From Blastomussa wellsi (Eukaryota; Cnidaria; Anthozoa; Scleractinia; Plerogyridae), in contig OX393562.1 in NCBI GenBank assembly GCA_947652115.1, positions 28,503,538 through 28,567,537 of the forward strand: DNA of 64,000 bases. The letters are read 5' to 3'. A program made the translations under genes and the position numbers. The notes under the pieces are model-generated. The model saw only the letters and a program-made list of their open reading frames with translations. It searched no databases and was not told the origin of the DNA. Shown piece by piece: positions 49,797 through 61,400 of the stretch; the first letter of the stretch is position 1; each line of letters opens with the position of its first letter.

Positions 49797-52700
49797 ATAA
49801 TAACAAGGTGTTTTCAAAACTGTCGTATTTTCTTTTGTAGGCCAGTCCAAGCAGTCATATGAGACACTTGAGAAAGAGGAAAAGGAGAAAATCAAAACCA
49901 TTTTGTTCATTATGGATCGTTTTTCGATATCAATGAAAGGTAACCATTACTCATAACTGCTATAACCTTGCACACAAAACCCTACCACATCACCACATTT
50001 TAATTTTTGCCAAAAATGGGCAAACTGATAGGAAAACACTGACAGACTTGGATTTCCATGAAGTAAAAAATTACTTTTCATTTTTACAACTTTCAAGGTT
50101 ACCATGAACTGAGTCAGGTACATCCATCCCTCCCTAAAACTCACCTGCTGGAAAGCTGTTCCAAATCCTTGGATAGTGAATGGGAAATAAAGAGAACACC
50201 AGGACAGTCCCATGGTGCAGAACTCCCCCTGAGGATTCTCCTTGAAAATGAAATACGACAAATTGTAAGTAGTAACAATGAAGTATGACCACATTTAAGT
50301 TGATGAAATTTAAAGGTGTGCATTACTACCTGCTAGTATGTAATGAAAAGCTGAGTTCTTAGACATGCGAACTGCTGATTGTACAATGTAAGCCTTGGAC
50401 TTATAATGACAGACCTCATGATGGCTTACATGGTATTTAGTTAGTGTTAATTTTTTTTTCTTGTAGCTAAAGACCAAGGAAGGGCCACTTGAAAAGCTGA
50501 AAGTTAAAATCTCAGGAGATGGGACAAAAATATCCAACACCAGCAACTTGTTTGTTTGCTCTTTTGCATTGCTGGAAGATGGACAGAACTGCTTGTCAAG
50601 CTCAGGTGAATGCTTGTTCAACTTTATATGCATGTAGAGTGCTTTCAATAAGCTACCCCACTCAGAGAAGCTGGCTATTTCCCCCCCTAAACTGAGTATA
50701 TATACAGCAGTGATACAGTGAGGTACTCTACTCAAAGCAGCTGCCTAATAATTAGGCAGCTGCTTTGAGTAGAGTGAAACCCCTGAATGTAATCCTTTCA
50801 CCTGTAGGTAATCATACAATTGCTGTGGTTAAAGGGAAAGAAGACCATGACACCTTGAAAGAATCCTTAGCCAATGTTATACAAGATGTCAACAAGCTAG
50901 TAAAGGATGGTGAGATAAATGTTGATGGGCAAACAGTACAACTTGAATTCTTCCTGGGAGGAGATTATAAGGTGAATGTCCTTTTCAGTTTGTTTGATAA
51001 GTCAAGAGTAACAGAAACTTAAACCATAAAATATGGGATCATTTGACTAATGTTAGAACTAGTATCTTACTATAGCTAAGCATATTTTCTTGTGTCATTT
51101 TTTTAGTTTTTGCTTATTGCCATGGGTATGAAAGCTGCCACTTCTAATAATAGCTGTATTTGGTGCAAGATCCATAAGAATGAGAGGTAATTATTTTTGG
51201 AGAAACTTTGACATTGAGATACATAATTATAGCCAGCTGAAAAATCTTCTTTGTCTTCATGTAAAATAAGAAGTATCAGTGATATAAGCTATAACCTACC
51301 ATACCTGATTTATTGGGTTTCAGGTGCAACATGTCACGTTCATGTGAATTCTTTGCGAGTGCAGCCATGGCAAGAACCATTGTCAGGTCATGGTCTGACC
51401 AGCCAGGATGCCATTCTGACCCATTTTTCCAAATATCAGTTGATAATGTCGTCTTGGATGAACTCCACCTGATGCTCCGAATAACAGACAAGCTGGAGCA
51501 AGGATTAATCCTGGACATACTGAAATGGGACAGAGTAAGTTGACAATAAGTCTTATAATTTATTGTTTCTATGCCTAGAGAGCAGTTGGGCACACAATTC
51601 CCACAGCAAAATCTGAACTAAATCAACATTTTTGCAGGATGATAATGATTCCAAACCAAGCAGCAGGAAAACAAATAACCACCTGGATGCCTTCTTGAAA
51701 GCAGTCCGTTCACTAGGAGTCAGTTTGTCTGTGTACAAGGTCAATGACAAATGGGAATGGACGTCGCTCTTGGGAGGGGAGAAAAAGATCCTGCTGCGAA
51801 AACTACCCAACATGTTTGAGCAGATTTTACCACCAAACAAAGTAGAAAAAACAAGGCAACTGTGGACCGTAAGTATTGTAGAATTGCTACTGTATCTAAA
51901 CAAAACGTTACAGACTAGAAATATTACCTTGCACAGGTTCATATATAATAACTTTGATGCTTAATCTTTTTGGTCAAAATATTTGGTCCTGATCTATAGA
52001 TCACTTTAGAATTTCAGAGAGCTGTTAGAGATGATGAACAAGGAGAAAATCAGTGAAGATGATATCACAACATTTGAAAGAAAGGTATTTGTTACTCGTA
52101 AACTGTGATCTGTCAATACATGTAGAGTAGCCTCCTAATGTTACTGGTAGGTTTAAATGCTGTTAATGAAGTCAGTGAACTTGTCCTTGTTTAGAGATTA
52201 CAACCATCTATGAAGATTTGAGTTAACAATGAGCTGAAATGGGACTGTGTATGTTCACTTGCAGGCCTTGACTTGGGGAAAGGATATGGTGGCGATGTCT
52301 GGCAGTGGACCAGGCTATGTACAGACCATCATCATAACACCATATATGCATAGCATGATATTCCATGTTCCTGAGATGATGAGAAAGCATGGAAGCCTGA
52401 GATTTTTCAGTGGACAAGGTGTGTGCTCTTTCAATGTGCTTTCAAAACATACAAATTCAGGTGAACATGTATCACAGAAATGTGTCCCAAAACATGAAAG
52501 TATGTCTAAACATATGGGAAATTCCAAAAATGACAAACTAAATCTTATTGGGGTTGCCAATCGGAAACATATGTGTCAGTCTCATGTCTGAACAATTTTT
52601 GTTTTAAGCTTGATTTTACATTTTGTATATATGGCATTGTGCAATTTTGTATTACGTCTATGTAAAATAAAACTATTATTGAAAAAATACAGAATTTTAA

Positions 52701-53170
52701 TTGAACATGTATAAATTTGTAGTTAAAACTGTAGCTAAAATTTTCCTCATTTGATTTAATTTTCAAAAGGTGTTGAAAAGAAAAATGATGAAATGAGACG
52801 GTATTTCCACCGAAAAATAAACCGCTGGGATGCAGCAACAAATGTGCTCCTGGTAGAGAAGCGCCAAGAAGCCTTGAAAGAGTACCAACGAGAGAAGAGG
52901 GAATATGTAAAAAGGAGGGCATCGTTTTGGATAGAGGGAGGCAAACAGGAAGCTGCCAAAAAAGTTACCCGTATTTCAACTGTGGAACCACAACAGAATG
53001 AAACAACAACCCAACAGGAAACCCTTACCCTTGCCCAACTTAAAAAAATGAAAGTCACAGAACTTCTCTCCCTTCTAACTGACATTACTGGAAGGACATT
53101 CAACAACAGAACAAGGAAGCATGACTTAATAGACCTGTATTTCAGTGAAAAACAAGTTAGGCAAGACTGA
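48287..53170 (+). CDS. RAG1/Transib-like RNase H-fold (DDE) protein, complete multi-exon gene
   Basis: Fourteen exons: 48287-48767, 48865-48991, 49428-49549, 49632-49709, 49841-49939, 50098-50264, 50467-50605, 50808-50971, 51107-51186, 51324-51534, 51638-51868, 52010-52084, 52265-52418 and 52770-53170. The joined frame is 842 residues. A TAA at 48275-48277 lies in frame just before the ATG. Residues 1-140 are unrecognised; about 135-195 look coiled-coil. Catalytic candidates: D376 (KISGDGTKIS), D457 (FFLGGDYKFLLI), E712 (SGQGVEKKND). Zinc-ligand candidates: C476 and C479 (CIWC), H687 and H692 (YMHSMIFHVPE). Mouse RAG1 uses D600, D708, E962 and C727, C730, H937, H942, and the intervals agree almost exactly. 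The C-terminus (LAQLKKMKVTELLSLLTD, RKHDLIDLYF) resembles a SAP-type helix pair. RNase H-fold membership is inference from spacing and motifs. It could be a domesticated gene or an intron-bearing transposon gene; no terminal repeats were found. Recombinase activity is not shown. Confidence 0.85.
49733..49806 (+). repeat. ATT/AAT trinucleotide microsatellite
   Basis: GATGAT then AAT units turning into ATT units, about 70 bases, filling most of the 131-base intron 4 of the RAG1-like gene. Confidence 0.9.
52666..52671 (+). terminator. Possible intronic polyadenylation signal
   Basis: AATAAA 75 bases after the stop (52589-52591) reached by reading straight through the exon 13 donor. If used, it would end a shorter RAG1-like transcript lacking the last exon. 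Confidence 0.4.
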
Positions 53171-54825
53171 AGTGTTTATTGACTTAAACCGTGGAAACTT
53201 GGGAGAGGACTAAAGCTGATTTTTTTTTTCAAATATAATCTTAGTCTGCTAAGCAAATACTGAGTTTTTGTGAGAGAAGTCTTGAAGAATTCATATTAAA
53301 AATGTAATGAAATTTGTATACAACAATACCAGACAATCGCTTATGTGGGCTTCAACTTTTAAAAATAGATGTACAGTTTAATGTAGAATAACCTTACCAG
53401 CGAAGTTGGCAAATACACACGTTTCTGAAGCCGATGTTTTAACGAATTATGGGGTATTTTCAAGGAGCTTCAAGGTACTCCTGCTCCTAAACGAATATGG
53501 GGACCCCTCTTTTTCATTATAAAATTTAAATGCCCTTACGATGAACAACCAATAGGCAAAGTTTGAACGAAAATCTATTGTCAGTTCTATTTCGGGGGAA
53601 TGACCTTAATCGGACACACGTGTAAAGTTTTTAAAAGGTATTTTTGGGGAAATTGTTTTGGTAGAATATTTGAAAGAATTTTTTAAAGTTACGTTATTTT
53701 GTTTTTGAGTCTGAAGTTACCTGTTCTGTCGTTATTTTGTAGTGTACAAATTTAAGGGCTTCTGAAATGTATATTTGGATATATTGTTATATTATATATT
53801 ATTTATTTCATTTCTTATCAACACGAAAGTTATAAGCAGTGAGTACTGACGTTAGTAAAATGCGATCTATTGATTAAAGTAGTGTTTTGTGGTATAAAGT
53901 ATAAAGTACAATACAATAAGTAGTGTCTAAACTTGCAGCTTGCTGGGAAATTTTACACAGAAACCTTGAAATACGCGACTGACTGCGTTTATTTGTCCTT
54001 GGAACGACTTCGCAAATTCATTTGACAAGCATAATTTACAGTCGCCACTTTTCGTTGCTGTTCTTTTTGCCAAGCTGAAAACATCTTCTTTAGTAAGTAA
54101 TCAAGTGAGTAACAACTGTATTTAACGAGGTTAATACAACAGTATAACTGACAAACTAGTAACCCTCTACCCTAAATTTCCTTTGGAGAGCTGCAATAAA
54201 AGTTTGAAACCTTACCTGGAGTCCATTTTTGGCCATACGCGCGATTTTCACGCTTTATTCATTTTTTGTTACACAAAAATTGTCAAACAAATACTTTTGA
54301 AAACTATTTCTTTTCACAGGATCGTATCTAGCAAGAGGCAAGACGAGACAACTGTCTGGTGTAGATTTTATTTTTTTAAAAAAAAGTTAAACCTCACCTT
54401 GCGGAAACCAGATCCTCCTTCAACGGCACACCTTCGGCGCTCACAGATGTTGCCTCGTTCATGAAAAACGTCTATAATCTGGCTACGTCCCTGTTTCAAT
54501 ATGGTTAATTTTCCGTACGTAATTGAGAGTTGAAGAAAAAACCGAAGTACGAAAATATTCCACGATCAGTTCTGTTCTGTTCTATGACTGATTCAAAGTA
54601 CATGTATGAAACGAAATTGATTGCAAGGCTGGTACTACGGCGAAAGGGCAAAATTTATTGGCCAATATTTCAACTAGCAGAACTAGTCTTCTTCAGGGCC
54701 AGTACTTAATACAAGGAAAATAACGGCTCTAAAATTTGAATATAGATGTATACAATAGCAGTTAATGTTTAAGAAATAGAAAACATGTACAGTGTTTCGA
54801 TTTAAACAATAGAGTGTTTCTGTCC

Positions 54826-54971
54826 AGGAACCTATCGGCTGATAGTTGCCCCGCGGAAATTTGATGTTCTTAAAACAAATATTTGCCAGAGAAGCGAAGC
54901 TTCGAGGGCAAATATGCTAGTTTTAAGAACATCCAATTTCCAAGGGGCAACTATCAGTCCGATAGTTCCGA
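54826..54971. repeat. Palindromic repeat with CTATCGGCTGATAGTTGCCCC arms
   Basis: The arm starting GGAACCTATCGG ... GATAGTTGCCCC ... GATGTTCTTAAAAC is mirrored by GTTTTAAGAACATC ... GGGGCAACTATC ... CCGATAGTTCC. Related fragments containing CACTATC follow up to about 55290. Confidence 0.75.
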
Positions 54972-55409
54972 GACAAACACCACAGTTTCTTGAGAAACTT
55001 ACCCCCTCTATTGTCTTTATTGTTCACCACTAAATTTTCTTCCGCTCGCACATTCACAAACTAGCATCTTGAGTTTTTTTTTATGCAAGCCAAAACGTAC
55101 GAATAAACGATAATCAGGCAAGAAACCCTCGAAATACAGATCAATCAAATAGCGTTTGATTTTTTACCGATAGCCTGCTTGTAAACAAAAACGTTTTACG
55201 GACGGGCACTATCCATCCGGGTATTTTTGCCGGACGAGCACTATGCACTGATAGTGCCCTCCGCGGATGAACACTATCGCGTCACGTGATTAATTTAGAC
55301 CAATGGGAATCGGAGAAAATTTAGTGGTGAACTATAACGAGTTGTAGAAACACGAGTGGAAGTTTAGGAGAACGAGAAATGCTGTGGGAACACGAGCCGT
55401 AGGCTTTCG

Positions 55410-55442
<33 letters not shown>

Positions 55443-55719
55443 TACATGTTTTCTATTTCTTTTAAAAAAAGACACCGCGACAAGAAAAAGGAAAACAACT
55501 TGTTAACTTTGATTATCAAAATGTAAATTCTCTTTGCTCGTGCCATCATTACATCAACAGCTCGACATGTAACATGTCTGCAACAAAGCAGTATAAAAGT
55601 GGAATTTTAAAATTTTGGTAAGTTTTGCCAATGTGAATTTTTTAAATAAAGGAAAATAATTAACAAACGACACCACAGGTGCTGATATGGTTTCGCTGAG
55701 TGGCGTAGTGGCGTCACAC

Positions 55720-56210
55720 TACAGTCAACTCTCTCTTAACGGACACCTCCATAAGACGGACACCTCTGTTAGACGGACACCTGGTGCTGGTTTCGGCCGT
55801 TTCTCAGTCATGTTACTATAACCAAACTCTCCATAACACGGACACCTCTGTAAGACGGACAACGGACACTTGTGAGGTGCTGATGTTACCCCAAATTACG
55901 ATTTAGCAAAGAAAAATTCTTAAATTACCAAGTGCGTCACTCTTTTTAACACCGGTCGTTTAATTGACAGCTATTTTCTTGTCGGCGGAATACAGACAGT
56001 ATATAAATCAGTCATTGGCCCATTCAAAAAATAACTTGGAGGTGACAACCGAATTGTATTGCACGTAATCTAAAACAGTTATTTTCTTGCTTTCTTAGCT
56101 GAAAATTCCTGGGGACATGTTACGTCGACTCTCTATAAGCCGGACACCTCTCTAAGACGGACAGCTGAGGCCGGTCCCGATGGTGTCCGTCTTAGAGAGA
56201 GTTGACTGTA
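55720..56210. mobile_element. Tc1/mariner-type MITE, TA-flanked
   Basis: TACAGTCAACTCTCTC at 55720 is mirrored by GAGAGAGTTGACTGTA at 56210. The inside carries repeated CGGACACCTC / AAGACGGACA blocks. TA at each end fits a TA target duplication. About 490 bp, no transposase. Superfamily is inference. Confidence 0.75.
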
Positions 56211-57995
56211 TTTTCTTAACTCCTAGAACAATACTGCTTTCAATAAAGAGGCGTCGGATATTATCTTTGGTGTCGCATACGAAGTTTTAAGTCATTGTGA
56301 ACCTAAAAGACGTTTTTTTAGAAAACGTCATGCGGTCAATGAAGCGGGATGGTCTCTTTTTTAATTTCCCTCTTCTATTAACTTATTAACATTAACTTAT
56401 TATTTAAATTAACATATTGGCATGGCGACCAAGATTTTGTTTCGTGAACGTGAATGTAAGCGAGTCAAAGATGGCGTGATGCAACAGGCCAGTGATGGTT
56501 TGAGAAAGCGTAAAGCATAATTTCCTGTCCGGAGTTAGATGTTTTCGCCGCTAGCTCGCGGTAAAGCTGGTTGGGATGGCGGTCTAGAATGCGAAGAGTT
56601 CCAAGATCAAACGGTGAGGCATAAGGACTCTGCTGCTCTTTTTCCTTTGTACGCCGTTGTTGTCAAAAATGTTTGATGGCGCGCGCGCGGTGAAAACTTT
56701 CCAAACTGTCCGAGTTGCTATAATAAGGCCCCCTAAAAGTTTACTTGCCCATTTTAACGACAGTTCCATCCAACATGAAGACATCATGACTTTTGGTTCC
56801 ATTTATCTCGGTGGATTGATCTATGTTTTGTTTTTCATGAATTCATTTGCGGTTCAACACGAATCGCAATGGAACAATGAAGAATGGGCTTATAAATTGA
56901 GGCGCACCGCATAATTTGCTAAACTCACTTCAAATAATCGAATTTTAGAATAACAGTTAACTATCTATCAAGTAACCCTTCAATTCTTCCTTTTTTCCTT
57001 TTTGTAATTTTATCTTTTTACATAATTTTTTACATCGATGCATCTATGTGCTGTTGCAATTTTGGAGTCTTGACATAAACAAAATTAATATTAAGCTTCT
57101 TTTCAGTCTCACTGACGCCAGACAAATTTTGATAAGTATATTTTTATTATTTAGTTATTTAAAACTTTGCGCAAGGAACATAACCTAAAGAAACCGGGGT
57201 ATTGTGAAAATATTTAGGTAAAAGCAAGGCAAAGCTATGTCAAAGTCCGAAAATATCAAAATATTGTTTTCCTTGTCAATTTTCCTTGAGCCCTTTACTG
57301 GTTATTAATGTTTGAACAAGCTTGAGGTTAGACAGGAAAGTGACAAATGCAAACACAGGGTTAGCTCAATTACGTTTTCTCTGTTGTAACCTTAATGAAA
57401 TGTCAGTCATTCCCACAGAAGTTTAGAAAACCTGCACTTGCATAATGGCAATGAAAGTACTAAATAAAAAATTGGTGAGGTCTTCCAAGATCGTAGATCA
57501 CATAATTTTTCAGTTCTATAACTTTTGTTACTTCCATTTAAAAGTATTTGGACATGTTTGATATTTCTTATTTTTTATCGAATATTTATTGATGTCCGGT
57601 GCCTTTGAACACAAGGATGCTGGTTTATTATAAATATTACACCTATGGACCAATTTCTTATCCACTGCTAAAAAATATGAGATATTACAGCCTGACAACT
57701 GAGACACTTTCTCAAAATACCATATCATAAACTCGCAGCAAATTCTGCTAGCTGAAAGAAACGTTCATGAAAATGATGGTACTTCACCCAAATTCTCCAT
57801 TTTAAGAAGGAAAGAGTACTTGGGACAATGTTTTGACAATGTGGTGTTTTACAAAACATTCTGGGAACTGGAAATCTTTGGGCTGTCTCTAGAAGAGTTT
57901 GGAATGGCCTCGGGAATCTTTGGATGACTTTAGATATGAGAAAACCTGATAAAAATCTTGCGCTTTTGACTCGGGAAAAGTGGGCAGGTATATAT

Positions 57996-58145
57996 TGTTA
58001 TTGTTATCATTATCATCGTCATCATCATCATCAACAACATCATCATAATCATCATCATTTTATTATCATTATTATTATTATTATTATTACTATTATTATT
58101 ATTATTATTATTACTATTATTATTAAATATTATTAACATCATTAT
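57996..58145 (+). repeat. CAT/ATT microsatellite
   Basis: About 150 bases of TCA/CAT then ATT units. Confidence 0.9.
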
Positions 58146-58452
58146 TGCATGCTGCAACATCACTCAGGCTACGTTCACACTTGGATACCCAGGAACGGTG
58201 AACACACTATTTTTTGAGTATGCGTGGCAGAAATTGAGCACAGTCCCATGCCTGAATACCTTCTACTCAGGCATTGACAGTATTTTGGGTACTTTGGTTT
58301 CCGATGTCTCAGAACACAACACTGTTTAGTATCCAGGAGTACTAGTTGGGCACCAAGTGTTAATGTGAACAGTACACTGTCAGACAGTGATGCCTCTCCA
58401 TAAAAACAGCCGACAACTGCTGTTTATTAATGTGTTTTGTTTTCCATTTTAG

Positions 58453-61400
58453 TTCCCTGTAGAGTCCCTCTTACCTCAGTTATTAAATAATTCATCACTT
58501 CGTAACAAGTCAGCCAAATCAACTGGTAGTTTCATACTGGAAGATGGACAACTTGCTCTCCCAAAGACATTTGTTACTCGCAAAGGTGCAATAATTCTTT
58601 TCACCCCAAGTGAGGATATTTGCAACCTTGGAAATGGAGAGAGCCACCTTAAGAAGGAAAATGTCTATGAAGCAGGCCTAAAACTGAGAACTTTGGGAAA
58701 TTTAGCCAGTTCTGTGCTTGAATTTGGGAAAGAGGTAAGTTTGTCAATTCTTAATATCTATGAACTCACATGTACATGTAGAAATAAACGTGACTATTTA
58801 TTTAAGCCAAAGCATAATGAACTGCTCAGATTTAAGAGCTCTTAAAAATAATTTCATATACTTCATATACTGTTGTTTATTATTTAGGATGAGGAAGCCT
58901 GGGAAGGGATTCTAGATAGTCCAAAGGAAACACAAGAGAAAGAAAATCCACGAAAGAGGGACAAGGCTTCATTTTTAAGATTTCTTCACTACCTGGACTC
59001 GGAAAACCTGACAGCTGATAAGCATGTTCAGCCAGGTGCAGACCCTGATTACTACCTTGAGGAGCTTAAAAAATCCAGGTGAGAATTTGTCCAAAATTAC
59101 GTAACTGTTAAAGACTGTTGGCCATCCTGCAAAAGAAAAAAACTGGGCATAAGGGTTGTAGGCCATGTTGTATAAAATGGGGGCATCTCAGGGTAAAACA
59201 TTCCTGTGCATTGTAGTCAGAAGTAGTCATAAGTTGAGTTAGACTGTTCTCAAGATTAAGACCTTGTGTTAGTGCCTCATGGGCTATTTAATTCCGTAAT
59301 TGTAAATTGGTACTTTGGAGTTTGAAACTGTAGTCAGCGAAACAGTCAATCAACTTTCCGTTATGGTCTAGTGATCTTTGGTCACTCATATTTCATCCTT
59401 GCTTGGTGTGTTGCTGTTATTGTTCATGTTGTTGTTACATCATATTTCTGGCAGAGATGTATCCTTAATGAGAATAGGCAATCATGTAAGTTTATATTAA
59501 CACTGTGTAGCCTGACGTAAGTTTCTAAAAACAAGGGTTTAATCCATGAAGGGATGCCACACTGTAACAGTTTCCACAGCCTTTTGTGAGGCCCTGTCAG
59601 GGTAAATTCCGACAGGCGACACGGCTTTGAAACGGCGACATGAAGGAGCTGAAATGATGACGAACGACAAACCGCTTACGCAAAATTCCAACAGCGACAT
59701 GAACCGAAACCGAAATTGCGACGTGGAAAGGTTGAAATTCAGACGGGGGACATAAAGACCCCCCACCCCCTAACAGGGCCTCTTTTGTGAGCTTGCATTG
59801 TGCTTGGTGGTGTCGTATTTGTTGAAGCATAGTCAGACTCAAATGTCCTGGAAACATTCTCCTTAAGAATCTGTAGCTTTGAGCCATCTTCCTTAGAAGA
59901 CCTTAGAAATCCTTTGATTTGATGATTATTCATTGTTATTAATTAAAGTCACTTTTTTTCAGTGGTCATAATTCTCACAGGAGGTACAGATCACAAACAC
60001 CATTTTCTACCAGAACGTCATACTACACCAATACTGTGTCGCATTGTTCTCATTTCCTGGATGATGATGAGGAGATTACTGGTATTGTGCAGGAATACAT
60101 GAAATATGGCAAATCAGAGTGGGGTCAACATAAGGATCACCTGGAACACAGAGTTGTGTCATCAGATCACATGCCGGATATTGGTGCTGAGGGGTAAGTT
60201 TAAAACAAAATTCTTTTTAACCCATTGGCGCCTGTTCCGGTCGTAACCGGCCATGACCAACATTGGCCTGTGATCCACTTCTGACGTTTTGCAAGAGGGA
60301 AAGAGCTTTACAGTGATACCAAAACGATAGTGATTGGATTTACGGAGCTTTAAATATGCTTAGAAAAAAACCCGCTTATTTCAGTCAAAAACGTGGAGGA
60401 AAATTGCCTCCATCTACCCTTGGTTACTCCATGTTAAGTGTTTCCCGTCTCATTGATGCTTTCTCAGCAATTTGTGAATCGAAAGCAAGCCCAGTAAAGG
60501 TCCAATGACTGCAACTCAACGATAACGTAAAATTAAAAAGAAAAAGCGAAAAAATAAAGAAAATGAAAAGCCTAATAGTTTGATTCGTGCGCATGGCCGA
60601 GCTAAGATGCCGTTGAATGCGATGTCAGTGGAAAACATGGGTGCCTTTGTTTTGCAAATGCAGTTTGCAAATGAAGTTTGGAGTGGAGATGATATAGCCC
60701 ATAATTACAACTGACCAGAAAATGTTCGAAATGTCTAAAAGATACGTTTTTTCAAAATCTCCTGGCGTCAATGGGTTAAGAGGATGCGTTACTGACAGAG
60801 GTTGAAAGGACTGTAGCTTACTAACTTCTTTTACCAACCTGCATTAACAAATAAAGCTATGTATGTATGTATGTATGGATGTATGGATGTAGTACTGTAG
60901 CTTACTAACCTCTTTAGAGTTCAACATTGCAATGATTCACTGGCTTAACCTGCGATCAGGCGTTCTTATTTTTAGCGGCTAGAAAAAATAATCGACACAG
61001 GTTATCACTGGTTAGACCAGTCTGTTTTGCGTTTTGCCTGTAATTTTGAGTGAAGTGCAGATATAGCTGGACTGGTGACCTTTTTGAGGGGAAGGTGGAG
61101 GGTTTTTTTTACTGAAGAAAGCGTATAAAAAAAACAAGCTAAAAAAATCAAAAACCAAAGAGGTCAAAGAGCCACCAAACTTTTTATACTCATCAGGCAT
61201 AAGAGGTGATACATTTATATCTGTGTACAACATTTCAGCTCAACAGCGTCCTTCGTTTGGTAACTAGGGCAATTTGAATTTCAGAGTTATTGGCGATGAG
61301 TGACATACAGTTACGATCATGTATGCCGAAAAACACATACTTACCTCGCGAGATTTAGTATTAGGAAAAGTGTTTATATGAACATTTGTTTGTTCAAAAC

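Larger units (their letters stand above)
53171..58452. other. Region between RAG1-like stop and first recognised KIAA2012-like exon
   Basis: 5.3 kb with repeats at 54826-54971 and 55720-56210 and a microsatellite at 57996-58145. CpG-richer sequence near 56560-56700 could be a promoter. I could not find the N-terminal exon(s) of the KIAA2012-like gene; an ATG at 56589 followed after 25 bases by a donor does not match its phase. Confidence 0.5.

Noticed and set aside
49613..49862. Frames with poly-Asn/Tyr/Ile runs
   Set aside because: Translations of the AAT/ATT microsatellite in intron 4 of the RAG1-like gene, except the exon 49632-49709.
56657..56914. Plus-strand 85-codon frame with a hydrophobic segment
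   Set aside because: No recognised family, CpG-rich low-complexity start and an equally long frame on the other strand.
57924..58163. His/Ile/Asn-rich frames
   Set aside because: Microsatellite translations. I also tested 57893-57990 as an upstream KIAA2012-like exon; its phase does not fit the exon at 58453.
53171..58452. A RAG2-like Kelch partner next to the RAG1-like gene
   Set aside because: No Kelch or PHD motif was seen on either strand between the RAG1-like gene and its neighbours.
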